Counted from the first letter of the stretch, positions 1 to 9,830 are shown. The stretch: DNA of 64,000 nucleotides from Paraspadella gotoi (GCA_051294375.1 CM119270.1:2573858-2637857); one strand, 5' to 3'. Translations and numbers: made by a program. The notes: generated by a model from the sequence alone, not told the origin.

Positions 1-435
1 CTTATTGTCACGTTTTTCACGCGCCAAGACAACTGTAATAAAAATAGAGAGACGCGTCAGAACCAAGGATCGAGACCGCTCTGATGACTTTCCGCAGGAT
101 ATTACCGCAGCACCCTACGAAATCGCCTCAGACAACACGACGTCAAACATACGGCTATAGCTCGTCGCCGTATGCTATGCACATCGAATCTGCGGGTACC
201 CTTGTGATTGCATACAAAGTATTCCCCGCACATTCTCTACCGGTTGTTCCTACGTCCCCAGGCTCCCGTGTGTACAGGGATTACAGGTCGTCGCCTAAAC
301 CCCGCCTGGCGAAAATCCGTCTGAAGGGAATTGCTGATTCGAGATGAATTAATTTTGGAAATATAATAGAGCGAATGACAAATGGAAACGTTTTTGAAAG
401 CTTTTTATTAGAAGATTTGTAAAAGCTTTTCTTAC
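1..435. other. Non-repetitive stretch, no gene recognised
   Basis: Balanced-composition DNA without simple repeats, CpG-richer than what follows. An 87-codon open frame on + (84-347) and an overlapping minus frame exist, but neither resembles a known family and neither shows clear splice sites. It could be the edge of a gene or decayed element lying left of the window. Confidence 0.4.
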
Positions 436-445
436 TTGAAACGAG

Positions 446-450
446 GAGAG

Positions 451-503
<53 letters not shown>

Positions 504-630
504 AGAGAGAAGAGAGAGAGAGAGAGAGAGATGAGAGAGAGAGAGGAGAGAGAGAGACTAAGAAAGTTAAGAAAAACTTCTATAATGAAACATAAGTGAA
601 AAAAAGTTTTCAATGTGATACCGAGAAGAG

Positions 631-668
<38 letters not shown>

Positions 669-820
669 AGAGAGAGAGGAGAGAGAGAGAGAGAGGTGAC
701 GAAACGCGCGTCGGATCGAGACGAGAACCGACGGCACCAATTCGTTGCACCGTGACATCATAATCGGGGCAATGGCCATAATCCTGTCTAAAGGAGAGAG
801 AGAGAGAGAGAGAGAAGAGA

Positions 821-879
<59 letters not shown>

Positions 880-952
880 CTAAGGGTGACTAAGAGGCGG
901 GTTTTCCGCTCGGTTGGCTCCAGATCGGCCGTTCTCGTGATATCTCACGCTG

Positions 953-993
<41 letters not shown>

Positions 994-1000
994 CTTTTCT
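446..1000. repeat. (GA)n tracts followed by a (TC)n tract
   Basis: Interrupted GA-dinucleotide runs lie at about 446-557, 634-696 and 793-877, and a complementary TC run at about 954-1000. The GA and TC runs can pair with each other, so this block could fold or misassemble. The open frames listed through it are low-complexity (Glu-Arg or Leu-Ser repeats) and are not genes. Confidence 0.9.
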
Positions 1001-1032
1001 CCTCATGGTGCTCCCATGGTGTCACCGTTGGG

Positions 1033-1046
1033 TGCACCATGGTGCA
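1033..1046. promoter_or_regulatory. 14-bp perfect palindrome upstream of PNP
   Basis: TGCACCATGGTGCA is its own reverse complement. It lies in a non-repetitive, GC-richer patch about 120 bp before the candidate first ATG at 1166. Its position would suit a dimeric factor site, but the function is inference from symmetry and location only. Confidence 0.2.
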
Positions 1047-1165
1047 ACCTTTTCTCTCGCGCGTTGCGTTTTATTTCACGGGAGGATTGGCGTGAGTTGG
1101 TGAGGGTGTGAATGGAAGAAGGGTTGGCGCAGTGAGGAGTGAACGTGACGTAGCGTGGCTGGGCG

Positions 1166-1215
1166 ATGGCGTCGCAGGAAAACTACGTCGGCTGGCGCGG
1201 TTCGTATATGGAGTG
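1166..1215 (+). CDS. Candidate 5' coding exon of PNP
   Basis: A short CpG-rich patch has ATG at 1166 (context GGCGATGG), 16 open codons reading MASQENYVGWRGSYME plus two bases of the next codon, and then a strong donor GTAAGT at 1216. Several CAG acceptors just before the main PNP exon (ending at 2100, 2121, 2127, 2139 and 2148) would join it in phase to the ATG at 2198. That would give a PNP with an N-terminal extension. Vertebrate PNPs start only about 25 residues before the loop motif, so this exon may belong to a longer isoform, be 5' UTR, or be chance. Confidence 0.35.
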
Positions 1216-2197
1216 GTAAGTTGTTGTTTAATAAAAACTATGGTTATGTTTTGTTTTTTAGTTATTGATTTATTGATTTATTTTTTTATTTATTTTATTT
1301 TTGCTTTTTAATTCACTATAAATATCTGAGTGAAACATGTACATTACAATTTTGTTCGTGTCTCAGACGTTTATCATTTTCTTGAGTTGTCTAATTTATT
1401 TTGACAGTCATCTTCGTTTTCACTTAGATAACAAAAACTAGAGCGAAATCAACATTCTGAATGAATTTTTTTTCTTCGTAATTTTACCCAAAATTATTAA
1501 TAACATTTGAATCATTGAAGCTATATCAAGCATTAGACGTCGACGCTTTACAATTTTAAAATCATAATAACTTTTAATATTCGAGTATGAAAGGCGGCAA
1601 AATGGATTTTTTTTTCCTTCTCGCTCGTTCATTCACCTCACAGGGTTCAACACAATTTCATAATTCTTAGCCTCTACCTAATTAATTAATGATTTAGTAC
1701 GGAGATACATCGTCGTTAAGTTTCTTCGATCGATTCTACTTTGTGAACTTTTGTTTCAAGTTTTGACGAAATCTTAACCGATTTTGATGAACTCGAAATA
1801 AAAATAAAAATTAATTAGGTAATCGCAAATCCGAACTAGAAAAAGGAAAGAACCGAAATTAAATCAACTTGGGATTTAAGCAATTTTTTTTTTCAAAAAA
1901 AATATTCACGAGAAAATACTATTTAGCCGCAGCTAATTATTTTATCCTCTTTCCGCGACATTTCGTAATTTATTTTTTTAATTATTCATACAATTTATTC
2001 TTACCTCGAATTTTGTGATCTAAAGAAAAGAAAAAAAACCTTTAATTCGTCCTTCTTGAATCAAATAAAAAGGACAAAACGGACAGAAGGACGAGAGCAG
2101 CTTAAGCAGCAACCGTTTCAGCATCAGCGACGCAGGCAGCGTCTTCAGCAGCGTCTTCAACTACATCATCATCGTCGTCACCATCATCGTCGCTCAA
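1216..2197 (+). other. AT-rich 5' intron or upstream region of PNP
   Basis: About 1 kb of AT-rich, low-repeat DNA between the donor-like site at 1216 and the main PNP exon. The last 100 bases are CAG- and TCATCG-rich with several possible acceptors. The minus-strand open frame across 2102-2563 is antisense to PNP exon 1 and is a shadow. Confidence 0.4.
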
Positions 2198-2410
2198 ATG
2201 TGGAAAAGAGACGTCTCCCCGCTTTCTAACCGCCACGCCCCCTCGGCCGACGAAGCGATTGGCGGCGCTGGAGTGAAGAACCCCTTCGGCTTTGAGGAGT
2301 GCCGCGCCGTGGCGGAGTGGCTCGCCGAGAGGACCTCCATTCGGCCTAGAGTCGGACTCATTTGCGGATCGGGTCTCGGCGGATTGGCCGAGATACTCCA
2401 GGATAAGATG
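2198..2410 (+). CDS. PNP: PNP coding exon 1
   Basis: 71 codons, ending in phase 0 at donor GTGAGT. It encodes the N-terminal helix ([16 protein letters not shown]) and the phosphate-binding loop CGSGLGG at residues 56-62. Confidence 0.9.
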
Positions 2411-5400
2411 GTGAGTGTGGTTGTTGTTGTTATTGTTGTATTTTGGGGTTTCTGTGTGTCTGTGTGTGTGTATGTGTGTATATGTGTGTGCGTTTGTGTT
2501 TTTATGAGTGTGATGGATATATTTTTTCTCGCACCTTTCCCCCAAAATATATTTTTCTCTCAATTTTTTTAGAATCTTATGACTTTTTTACTTAAATATT
2601 TGTTACCTTTTTTAGTTGCGTCGCGAGTACACGCAGAGCAATTCAATTCAATTCAATTCAACTGTTAGGTCGGTCAGTCGTTCTGTCGGCATTTTGTTTT
2701 TAAAAAATTCGTATGGAGAATAAAATACGGAATTTTGATGAAGTGCGTGTTTAAACGTGCTAAATACACTCATCGGCCCTGCCACTGCATAACTCATCAT
2801 AATAATCATTAGATCATAAAAAAATAAAAGTCACTAGGGCGCAACACATTATTGTTCTTGTTTCAACCATTTCTCCATTTACTCCCTTCATTCTTCTACC
2901 CTTCTTTCAACTTTCCTTCTTATTTTCTTGCCTTTCCACTTGGCCTTACTCAACCCTTACCCTCCAAGTCCTTCGACTACAGCGACATCCCAAACTTCCC
3001 TACGTCCACCGTCGCTGGACACGAGAGTCGACTCGTCTTCGGGAGACTCGGCGGACAAGAAGTCGTCTGCATGCAGGGGAGGTTTCACGCTTATGAAGGT
3101 AAGGAAAAAGTAAGTTTAAAACTAGCCTTTACTTAATTGGACAGAGTTGCGTCTTTATATACAAAGTAGTACCGGAAGTTATGTCAGGCAACTTATTCCT
3201 CTTCTTTAAATTAAAAAAAAATATGCAAATGAGGGTTTAAAATGAGGCTTGTAGAAAACAAAAGATAAATACGATATTCTATTAGTTCCAAAATTCGATT
3301 ATTTCGAAGTCTTTTCACCGTATGTTAGTTAATTGACATTTTGTAATTTGTTTTCTTCGCCAAGCAACTCTAGATCCTTTAAACCGCATCATCCTTCAAA
3401 CAGGCTATCCTCTGATGCAGTGCGCCTTCCCCGTCCGCGTCATGCGTTTCCTCGGCGCCACCGTCATGATCATCACCAACTCAGCCGGAGGTCTCAACGT
3501 GGACTACAAGGCGGGCGACATCATGGTCTTGAAGGACCAAATCAATTTGCCGGGATTTTCGGGAGACAATCCTTTAAGGGGACCCAATGACGAGAGGTTT
3601 GGGAGGGGGGGTTTAAGGGAATGGGGCCTTGTGCTCAGCGTATATATGTGAAGTTTGGTCATAGAATATTCTGTAAATAGTAGTAATATTAACATTTCTG
3701 ATGCCTATGGTGGGAGATATATAAGCTTATAAAGAAACATGAACGTTGAACAATTAATACGGAATGAGAATTTTATTTCATATTATTATATTATTATATA
3801 TCATTATTATTATATTTCATTAATATAGGAATTTAATTTAAGTGCCTTTGTTATTTTTATGAATTTTGTAAAACTAATATTTAAATTATAAATTCATTTT
3901 ATAAACAAGCTATCCGAAATCTGAATACGATAGGCAGAGAGCTTTATTTTAAGTTAAATATTTAATTATTTAGATAAGATACCAAATTTTAGTCATACCA
4001 CCTATCCTTTTTTCACCAGATTCGGTCCCAGATTCCTAGCGATGAATCGCGCCTACGATCGTTCATTGCGCGATTTATTATTAGCGTCGGCAGAAGAGTT
4101 AAACCTTACCTTTGTTCGAGTAGGGACGTACGTGAAGATAGGCGGACCTTGCTACGAGACGCCATCTGAGGCAAGGGCTTTGAGGTAAGATTGCGCTATT
4201 GGAGAAATGTCCATGAGGCTTTTGAAAGTAGGTAACATTTTTTTTAAGAAAGAAACGAAAATTATTAAAATCACCTAATGATGATGATTATTTTTTCAAA
4301 TTTATGACCGATTTGTCATAATTTTATCAGATTCCCTTTTATAAGACAAAAATTTATACATGGTCATATACAATGCTTCATTGCGAGCATATACAGAAAC
4401 AATTTAAAACGAAACATCATAAATCAAAAAGTTTATATTATATAATTTATTTTATGAAATTGGTACAACCAATATAAAAATTATCCATCCATTTAATAAA
4501 TAAGCTATCTTGTCCCTGACTTTGGACAGGCTTTGGTGGTTTAAGGCCTCCATCACACTTGCAAGATAATAACATAACAGGTTTCTGCAAGCTTTTAATC
4601 AAGCCTCTCTCTATTATAAAACAGTAAATTCTGGTTCGCCTCTAATTCCCAACCAATTTCCCTTCAACCTCACTTTTTTACTCACCCCCCATCCTCGACC
4701 CTTACCTTCCCTCTATTCCCCACCCCTTCTTCATCTACCAGGATGTTGGGGGCGGACGCGGTGGGGATGTCCGTCGCCCACGAGGTTATCATCGCCGTCC
4801 ACTGCGGGATGCGGGTCGTGGGGATGTCGCTAATTGCCAATTTGGTCGTCGACGATGTTGACGAGGTTGTGGAGACGAATCACGAGGAGGTGAGGTCCGG
4901 GTAAAGTGGAAGGAGGGTGGGGTCAGGTTGGGTTCTGGATGGGGTTGGGTCAAGTGGGGTTTTATATTTCTTTCTTTCTTTCTTTCTTTTTTTCTTTCTT
5001 TCTCTCCTTTTTCTTCTTTTCATGTTTTCTTTCCTCTCTTTTTTATATTCTTCTTTCTTTTTTTCTTCTTTTAGTCGGAGTCTGCTTATTCAGCAGATCC
5101 CGACTCTATAACTCAGACTTTTTAAACTCACTTTTTCGGTCCGTCGGTCCGCCTCCCCTCAATATTGTCGGGCACACACTTATATCATGTCAGAACATCG
5201 AATTATGATAAATTATGCAAAAAAAATGATGTCCGTCCGTCCGTCTGTCTGTCCGTCCGTCCGTCCGTCCGTCCCACCTTAGCAAAAAAACACCAATTAC
5301 TCGTGATTGATGGATGGATTTAAATGAAATTTTGTGTGTGGATAGGTAAGTGTGTGATTTGAGCTGGATATTAAGTTTCGATGGAATCGTTCCGAGTGGA

Positions 5401-6750
5401 AATGAGTTTTAAATGGAAAAAAACAAAAAAAAAATATATTCACTATTTGAAAACCAATTGCTCATGAGTGATGGCTGATTGACCTGGAATTTTGTATGTG
5501 GGTAGAAAGGTGTATTGTGATTGAACAGCGAATCAAGTTCGATGGAATAGTTTGATGTTGGAAATGAGTTTTAAATGGAAAAAAAACAAAAAAACCTGTT
5601 TTACTAATTGTTATGCTTCTTTTTCTCTTTTATATTATGTATCTGCAGGACGATGTAATTGAATAAATCAAATAATTAATCAGGTAATTAATCAATGTAT
5701 GTTAAATAAATTAATCAATAATTAATAATAGTCAATCAATCCGTCCATCCGTCCCATCTTAGGCAAAAAGCTCAATTACACTCGTGATTGGCTGGTGGAT
5801 TGGAATAAATTTTTGTGTCGCCGGTAGGAAAGTGGTGATAAAGCTGTGGATATAAATATTTCGAAGAATCCGTGTGAGTGAAATTAGTGTTAAAATGGAA
5901 AAAAATAAGTCGAATTTACTAAAATCTTTTACTTTATTTTAACAATTAAATACTCCAATTATCATAATTGGATGGATAGCATTGAGTTGGAATTTGTGTG
6001 TGTGGGTAGGAAAATCTGTTATACGAATGCCTTGATATAAAGTTTCAGTGGAAACGTACCAGTGCGAAATGAGTTTAAATGAAAAATATATGATGTTGAT
6101 CACATTTGACTGAATTTTATTTTTTAACCCATGATAGATCTGAGATGAAATTTGTGGCCGTAGAAAAGGAGTAGAAAGTGAATAAAAGTTTGACGGAATG
6201 CAATGAAAAAATTAGCAACGTGAAAAAAATGATGCAATGTTGAAAAGAATCGATGCATAAAAAAATCTTAAAAGTCATTAAGGATCGTCGCTATTGCATA
6301 AAAGAGGAGAGAGAGAGAGAAAATCGAGATTAAATGAGGTGTGAGAGAGAAAGAGAGAGAGTGAGAGAAAGAGAGAGAGAAGAACATAAATAAAAAAATC
6401 TTAAAAGACTCAAGATCGAGCAGAGCCCACTATCATAGAAAATTAATGAGAAAAACCCAGGAAGATAAACAAACAATGATCATGCGATAACGAAATTGTT
6501 GGATGTACTAGTAATTGATTGAGGTATACAATTGTATTGATTTAACTACCTGTAATGTAATTTTGACTGTAATAGGAAATTCGATTATTGAATTCGATGA
6601 ATAATCAATAATTGATGTCGATCTGAATAGTCATTCACGCTGTTGATGATAGTCATTCAGTGATGCGATGATTGTCATTCATTGATCGATGATTTGTCAT
6701 TCATTGATGCGATGGATAGTCAATAAAACAACAAATGCGTTATGAGTGAA

Positions 6751-6804
<54 letters not shown>

Positions 6805-8345
6805 AGAAGAGAGAGACAGAGAGAAAGAGAGAGAGAGAGATAGAAAGAAAGAGAAATAAATCCACGAAAATCTCGGGATGAAAATATGGGATATTGTATT
6901 GAAAAAAAGCGCGGAAAAATGGCGCAATAATAAAAAAGTTTTTAGAAGGAAAAAAATAATCAGAATTTTTCAAAAAACAACAGGATCACGCAAAAGATCG
7001 GACAGATAGGGACAGACACACACAGAGAGACAGAGAGACAGAAAAGAAGAGAGCAAAAAAGAGAGAGAGAGGAGAGACAGCCGCTGCAAGAGAAAAAGAG
7101 AAAGAGAAAGAGCGATATATAATAATTAAAAAAGAGAGAGAGAGAGAGAAGCTCTACAGCCCCTTTACTCGTTAAAGAATCAGCGAGTACTTATGGCGCC
7201 GCACGCTAGCGTGAGCTATTCTCTACCCCAAAGACCCGGGGTTCGCGCCCTGTTCGCCGGCATCGTTTTTACATTAGTGAACCCACATTATATCTAAAAA
7301 ATTTTTTGTAAAAAAAAAAAAAGAGAGATAGAGAGGAGAGAGACGGAGAGAGAGAGAGAGAAGAGAGAAAGAAGCTGGACAGACGCTGCAGAGCCGCGAA
7401 CTCGTTTTAGAAGAAGCAGTGACCGGAGAAAGAAAGAGAGCAGAGCCGACATATAATTAAACGTTTTGTTTTTGTAAATAAAACATTAAACAAATACCAT
7501 ATCTTGCATTATGAAACATTGGAGAATTTTAAAGATCTGTGATGATTGAAGCCAATATGAAACAACTTCCAACTCCCTATGATATCACACTTTCAGAACC
7601 ACCATGATGGTGCAAAAACACAGTGCGAGACCGAAAAGCTCAAACCCGAAAAAAAATCTAGACAGGACGGGCTTTGCCCTTGCCTGCTCCGATAATTAGA
7701 GGATATTTTTTGTTTTTGATAAAATGTAAAACAAAACATTTAATAACTGTCCTGACTCAATTTTAAGACATCGATGATGAACAAGCTGAATATAAATTAT
7801 AATTAATCTATTAATTATATTAATTAATTATAACTAATAATTAATTAATTAATCTATTAATAAATTAATTAATCAATAATTAATTAATTATCGTAGGCAG
7901 CATCCGACATTGTTTGTCAACACTTGTTTCCTTCTTTCTTTCTTTTTTTTCTTTTTTTCTTGTTTTTTTTTTTCTTTCTTGCTTTCTTTCTTCTTTTCTT
8001 TCTTTCTTTCTTTAATTTTTCTATCCCGATTCCTAGTTGATATTATATTTTCTTTATATTTCCATCAGGCCCTGCTCCTTGTCGATCAGACCCAAATATT
8101 TGTCTGTCAGACATCCCTAATCGATCAGGCTTCTCTCCCATGTCAATCAGGCGCCGTCCTTTTTTAATTCTCCCTTTATCTTCTTCCACCAGGTGCTTGA
8201 GACGGCCAAGAACCGGGCGAATATCATGGAGCAGCTCATGACTCTTTTCATCTCGAAATTGAGTGAAAATAATTTGGAACCGGCGCAATTTCGTCCTGCG
8301 ATCGACGGTTTTTGCGAATCTATGCGATCGAGACGGACGATTTAA
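2198..8345 (+). CDS. PNP: Purine nucleoside phosphorylase, six coding exons
   Basis: PNP catalyses phosphorolysis of inosine and guanosine to free base plus ribose-1-phosphate in the cytosolic purine salvage pathway; animal enzymes are trimers. Exons are 2198-2410, 2969-3098, 3404-3596, 4020-4184, 4742-4889 and 8193-8345. The coding sum is 1002 nt, or 333 residues plus TAA, against 289 in human PNP; the excess is an N-terminal extension and a C-terminal tail. All junction phases agree and no frameshift is seen. Numbered on this model and aligned by eye to human PNP: phosphate loop Ser58 (human Ser33), Arg109, His111 and Tyr113 (Arg84, His86, Tyr88), Tyr224-Glu225 (Phe200-Glu201), Met243-Ser244 (Met219-Ser220), Asn267 (Asn243) and His281 (His257). 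Retention of Glu and Asn in the base pocket predicts 6-oxopurine specificity. Ser141 replaces human Ala116 and Ala266 replaces Thr242. The start at 2198 has CAAAATG context; an upstream exon is possible. Confidence 0.93.
2411..2968 (+). other. PNP intron 1 with (GT)n tract
   Basis: The donor is followed by a GTT/TGTG-rich run to about 2505, then AT-rich DNA. The acceptor at 2967-2968 follows a pyrimidine-rich stretch (ccttaccctccaag). A direct repeat of AATTC pentamers sits near 2641-2661. Confidence 0.8.
2969..3098 (+). CDS. PNP: PNP coding exon 2
   Basis: 43 codons plus one base, donor GTAAGG. It contains the family motif [10 protein letters not shown] and the substrate-site motif [10 protein letters not shown] with Arg109, His111 and Tyr113. 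Confidence 0.92.
3099..3403 (+). other. PNP intron 2
   Basis: AT-rich intron of 305 bp with a consensus donor and a CAG acceptor at 3401-3403. I see no repeat element in it. Confidence 0.85.
3404..3596 (+). CDS. PNP: PNP coding exon 3
   Basis: Encodes the conserved core: the TNSAGGLN motif at 139-146 and [17 protein letters not shown], then [10 protein letters not shown]. It ends two bases into the Arg179 codon. The donor it needs is GTTTGG, a weak match to the consensus; the reading GAGAG|A-TTC across the junction restores the family sequence DERFG. Confidence 0.88.
3597..4019 (+). other. PNP intron 3
   Basis: AT-rich intron with a TTATTATAT-type run near 3780-3830 and a good acceptor (tccttttttcaccag). 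A short match to the dispersed repeat family in intron 4 may lie near 3895-3920. Confidence 0.8.
4020..4184 (+). CDS. PNP: PNP coding exon 4
   Basis: Encodes residues 180-233 plus two bases of Arg234, donor GTAAGA. It carries [20 protein letters not shown]; Tyr224-Glu225 correspond to the human Phe200-Glu201 base and ribose contacts. Confidence 0.92.
4185..4741 (+). other. PNP intron 4
   Basis: 557-bp intron. Its middle is a copy of a dispersed repeat (4455-4565) and its 3' third is pyrimidine-rich, ending at the CAG acceptor 4739-4741. Confidence 0.8.
4455..4565 (-). repeat. Dispersed repeat family R1, copy in PNP intron 4
   Basis: The reverse complement of this stretch matches 44700-44795 and 51375-51470 over about 90 bases, sharing AAGCCTGTCCAAA, AGCTTATTTA and TATTTGGTTGTAC-type blocks. 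A weaker match lies at 39530-39600. Several dispersed copies in both orientations indicate an interspersed, probably SINE-like or MITE-like, element. No tRNA-like head was visible in the part seen. Confidence 0.65.
4742..4889 (+). CDS. PNP: PNP coding exon 5
   Basis: Encodes 49 residues starting [10 protein letters not shown], with Met243-Ser244, Asn267 in SLIANLV, and His281 in ETNHEE. Donor GTGAGG. The SLIAN segment has Ala where human PNP has Thr242. Confidence 0.92.
4965..5075. repeat. (TTTC)n-rich pyrimidine block
   Basis: Imperfect TTTC tetramer run within PNP intron 5; the open frames across it are low-complexity. Confidence 0.8.
5228..6100 (+). repeat. Four diverged repeat units after a GTCC run
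   Basis: A (GTCC)n run (5228-5275) leads into units starting near 5280, 5450, 5755 and 5945. Each unit carries the same landmarks in order: a CAATTA(C)TC-like start, TGATTGATGG or similar, GGAATTTTGTGTGTGGGTAG, an AAGTTTC-GATGGAAT-like block, then AAATGAGTTTTAAATGGAAAA. Divergence between units is high, so the array is old. Function unknown. Confidence 0.6.
6304..6382. repeat. (GA)n tract
   Basis: Two interrupted GA runs separated by an AT-rich spacer, inside PNP intron 5. Confidence 0.8.
6600..6730 (+). repeat. Short tandem repeat around GTCATTCA
   Basis: Four or five units of about 25-30 bases share TAGTCATTCA...TGATGCGATG. It lies just before a GA tract in PNP intron 5. Confidence 0.55.
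6745..7150. repeat. GA-rich block in PNP intron 5
   Basis: GA runs at 6745-6852, 7020-7080 and 7130-7150 are separated by ordinary AT-rich sequence. The minus-strand open frames here are Leu-Ser low-complexity shadows. Confidence 0.8.
7183..7325 (+). repeat. tRNA-like SINE head with A-rich tail
   Basis: TGGCGCCGCACG near 7194 resembles a Pol III A box and GGGTTCGCGCCC at 7239-7250 resembles a B box (consensus GGTTCGANNCC). The boxes are spaced as in a tRNA. GCGAGTA (7183-7189) can pair with TGTTCGC (7251-7257), two pairs being G-U. About 60 bases of unrelated body follow, then a run of 13 A at 7311-7323. The layout is that of a tRNA-derived SINE. The cloverleaf is too poor for a working tRNA. 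Confidence 0.5.
7790..7892. repeat. TTAAT-rich AT-only block
   Basis: Nearly pure A/T with repeated TTAATTAAT words, so it is self-complementary. Inside PNP intron 5. Confidence 0.8.
8193..8345 (+). CDS. PNP: PNP coding exon 6 with stop
   Basis: 50 residues plus TAA. It opens with [20 protein letters not shown], matching the C-terminal helix of the family that follows NHEEV, and adds a basic tail ending MRSRRTI. The acceptor is CACCAG after a pyrimidine-rich run. Confidence 0.92.
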   Translation: MLETAKNRANIMEQLMTLFISKLSENNLEPAQFRPAIDGFCESMRSRRTI

Positions 8346-8403
8346 TTGGCGGGGAAAAAAAATTTAAGGAGATAGTTATTTAAACTTTGTCATTATTTTT
8401 ATT

Positions 8404-8409
8404 ATTAAA
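8404..8409 (+). promoter_or_regulatory. Candidate PNP polyadenylation signal ATTAAA
   Basis: ATTAAA lies 59 bases after the PNP stop in an A/T-rich 3' region. An AATAAA at 8656-8661 is a second candidate. Without transcript data the used site is unknown. Confidence 0.35.
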
Positions 8410-9050
8410 TAGATCAATTGTTTGAGAAAAAAAAAGAGAAATAATCTTTGAAATAATAAAAAATTCATGATAAAAAAAAAAATCTTACAATCTGGAAAAA
8501 ATTTTTGCGACTCAGTTTTTAATAATTATTATATTATGGTGGACTAAAATCTTTATTTTCATTTGCGGCAGTTAATTTCTGTATTTTTTTGCTGAAGAAC
8601 TCCATAACAGAATCGAGTTAGAATTTAAAGATTTCTAAATTTGGTCCTTTAATTAAATAAAACCAAATGAAAAGGCGGGAAAATGGAAATGTTTTTTTGT
8701 TTTTCCTCGTCGGATGTTTTGAAATCTTTTTTCATCAAGAAACGTCGTCTTTCGTCATTGTCGTCGTCGTCGTCGTTGTCGACGCCCAAAACTTTTTCAC
8801 AGATTTCGTTAAAAATCTGATTTACATAATCAAGAAAATTCGAGACTGAACAAAACAAGTCGATATTTTTCTCTCTCAGATTCAAATTTCATTTTAGGCG
8901 AAAGAAAAAAAACAGAAACTCGTTTCATTTTTTGGGGAGAATGAAGAAAAATGAAGAGAATGAGGAAAATAAAGATGGCGAATGTGAGAGAAAATATGGA
9001 CGAATTAAAAAATTTGGAGTTTTGTGAATATAATTAATTTAGAAAATAAT
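8410..9050. other. AT-rich region after PNP, no gene
   Basis: PNP 3' UTR or intergenic DNA with a short (GTC)n run near 8756-8782. The + and - frames near 8650-8885 are low-complexity Val or Asp runs over that repeat. Confidence 0.6.
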
Positions 9051-9176
9051 GCGGATAATTGATTAATAACAACCAGTAATACTGCGGATAATTGATTAAT
9101 AACAACCAGTGATAATGCGGATAATTGATTAATAACAACCAATGATAATGCGGATAATTGATTCATAACAACCAGT
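9051..9176. repeat. 36-bp tandem repeat, about 3.5 copies
   Basis: The unit is marked by GCGGATAATTGATTAATAAC followed by AACCAGTGATAAT. Copies start near 9051, 9085, 9115 and 9149 and differ by a few bases. There is no spacer between units, so it is an ordinary minisatellite. Confidence 0.85.
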
Positions 9177-9204
9177 GAGGTTTTAAAAAGCAAAACTCGG
9201 TTCT

Positions 9205-9830
9205 GTGAGTTTTAATTTTGGGAAAAACGATTTGCGATTTTATCGTAAACACGAACTCACGTTTGAAAAGGTAAGGAAAACTTGTTGCCCTCGCTACTTA
9301 ATCTCAACCTCCCCTCGCAGTTTTTATCTCTATCTCCCTATGTTTACCCCTTTTTTTCATTTTTCACTCCAAATCCTTTTGAGCTTCATTCACTCTACTT
9401 TTTTCTCACCACACCACCTTCGTTTATTAATATACCTGTCTTTAACACTCCTCCTCTGTTCAACACTCCTTTCTAAAGTGTGCCTCACTCTAATCGCCTT
9501 ATCCGCTCTACTTACCAGTGTACCACTTCACTTCCCACAGCCACGCCACTTTTCACTGCTCCTTTTTCTAATAGTACTCTCCCTTTAACACAACTTCAGC
9601 ACTCCGCTACCCTTTCTCCACTCTCCCATTTTATTTTCGCCGAATTGAAAAAAAATTTTCCTCAGAAACGAAATATTGAAAAAANNNNNNNNNNNNNNNN
9701 NNNNNNNNNATAAAGTGTTTTTTTTTTTTTTTTTTTTTTTTGAAAAAAAAAAAAAATTTCCTTCGTTTTTTTTGATGCGGTGCGAGAAGATGAAAAAGGG
9801 AGGAAACACCGCGAGAGAGAGAGAGAGAGA
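9205..9830. other. Pyrimidine-rich stretch with a 25-N gap
   Basis: Low-complexity C/T-rich DNA with short open frames (9205-9588 and overlapping ones) lacking any recognisable domain. A 25-N placeholder at 9685-9709 is followed by long T and A homopolymers, which probably caused the break. Confidence 0.5.

Larger units (their letters stand above)
4890..8192 (+). other. PNP intron 5 (3.3 kb), repeat-filled
   Basis: By far the longest intron. In order it holds a (TTTC)n-rich pyrimidine block (4965-5075), a GTCC run and a diverged repeat array (5228-6100), GA tracts (6305-6382, 6745-6852, 7020-7150), a tRNA-like SINE (7183-7325), an AT-only TTAAT block (7790-7892), a TTTC-rich block (7925-8015), and a good acceptor at 8191-8192. 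Confidence 0.8.

Noticed and set aside
2102-2563. 153-codon minus frame
   Set aside because: Antisense to PNP exon 1 and the GT-rich start of intron 1. The + strand encodes an unmistakable PNP.
7183-7257. Functional tRNA gene
   Set aside because: The T stem and acceptor stem cannot both form with normal lengths, and no anticodon arm is convincing. A SINE head fits better.
9051-9176. Repeats resembling a short CRISPR array
   Set aside because: Units are contiguous with no unique spacers, there are no cas genes, and the genome is eukaryotic.
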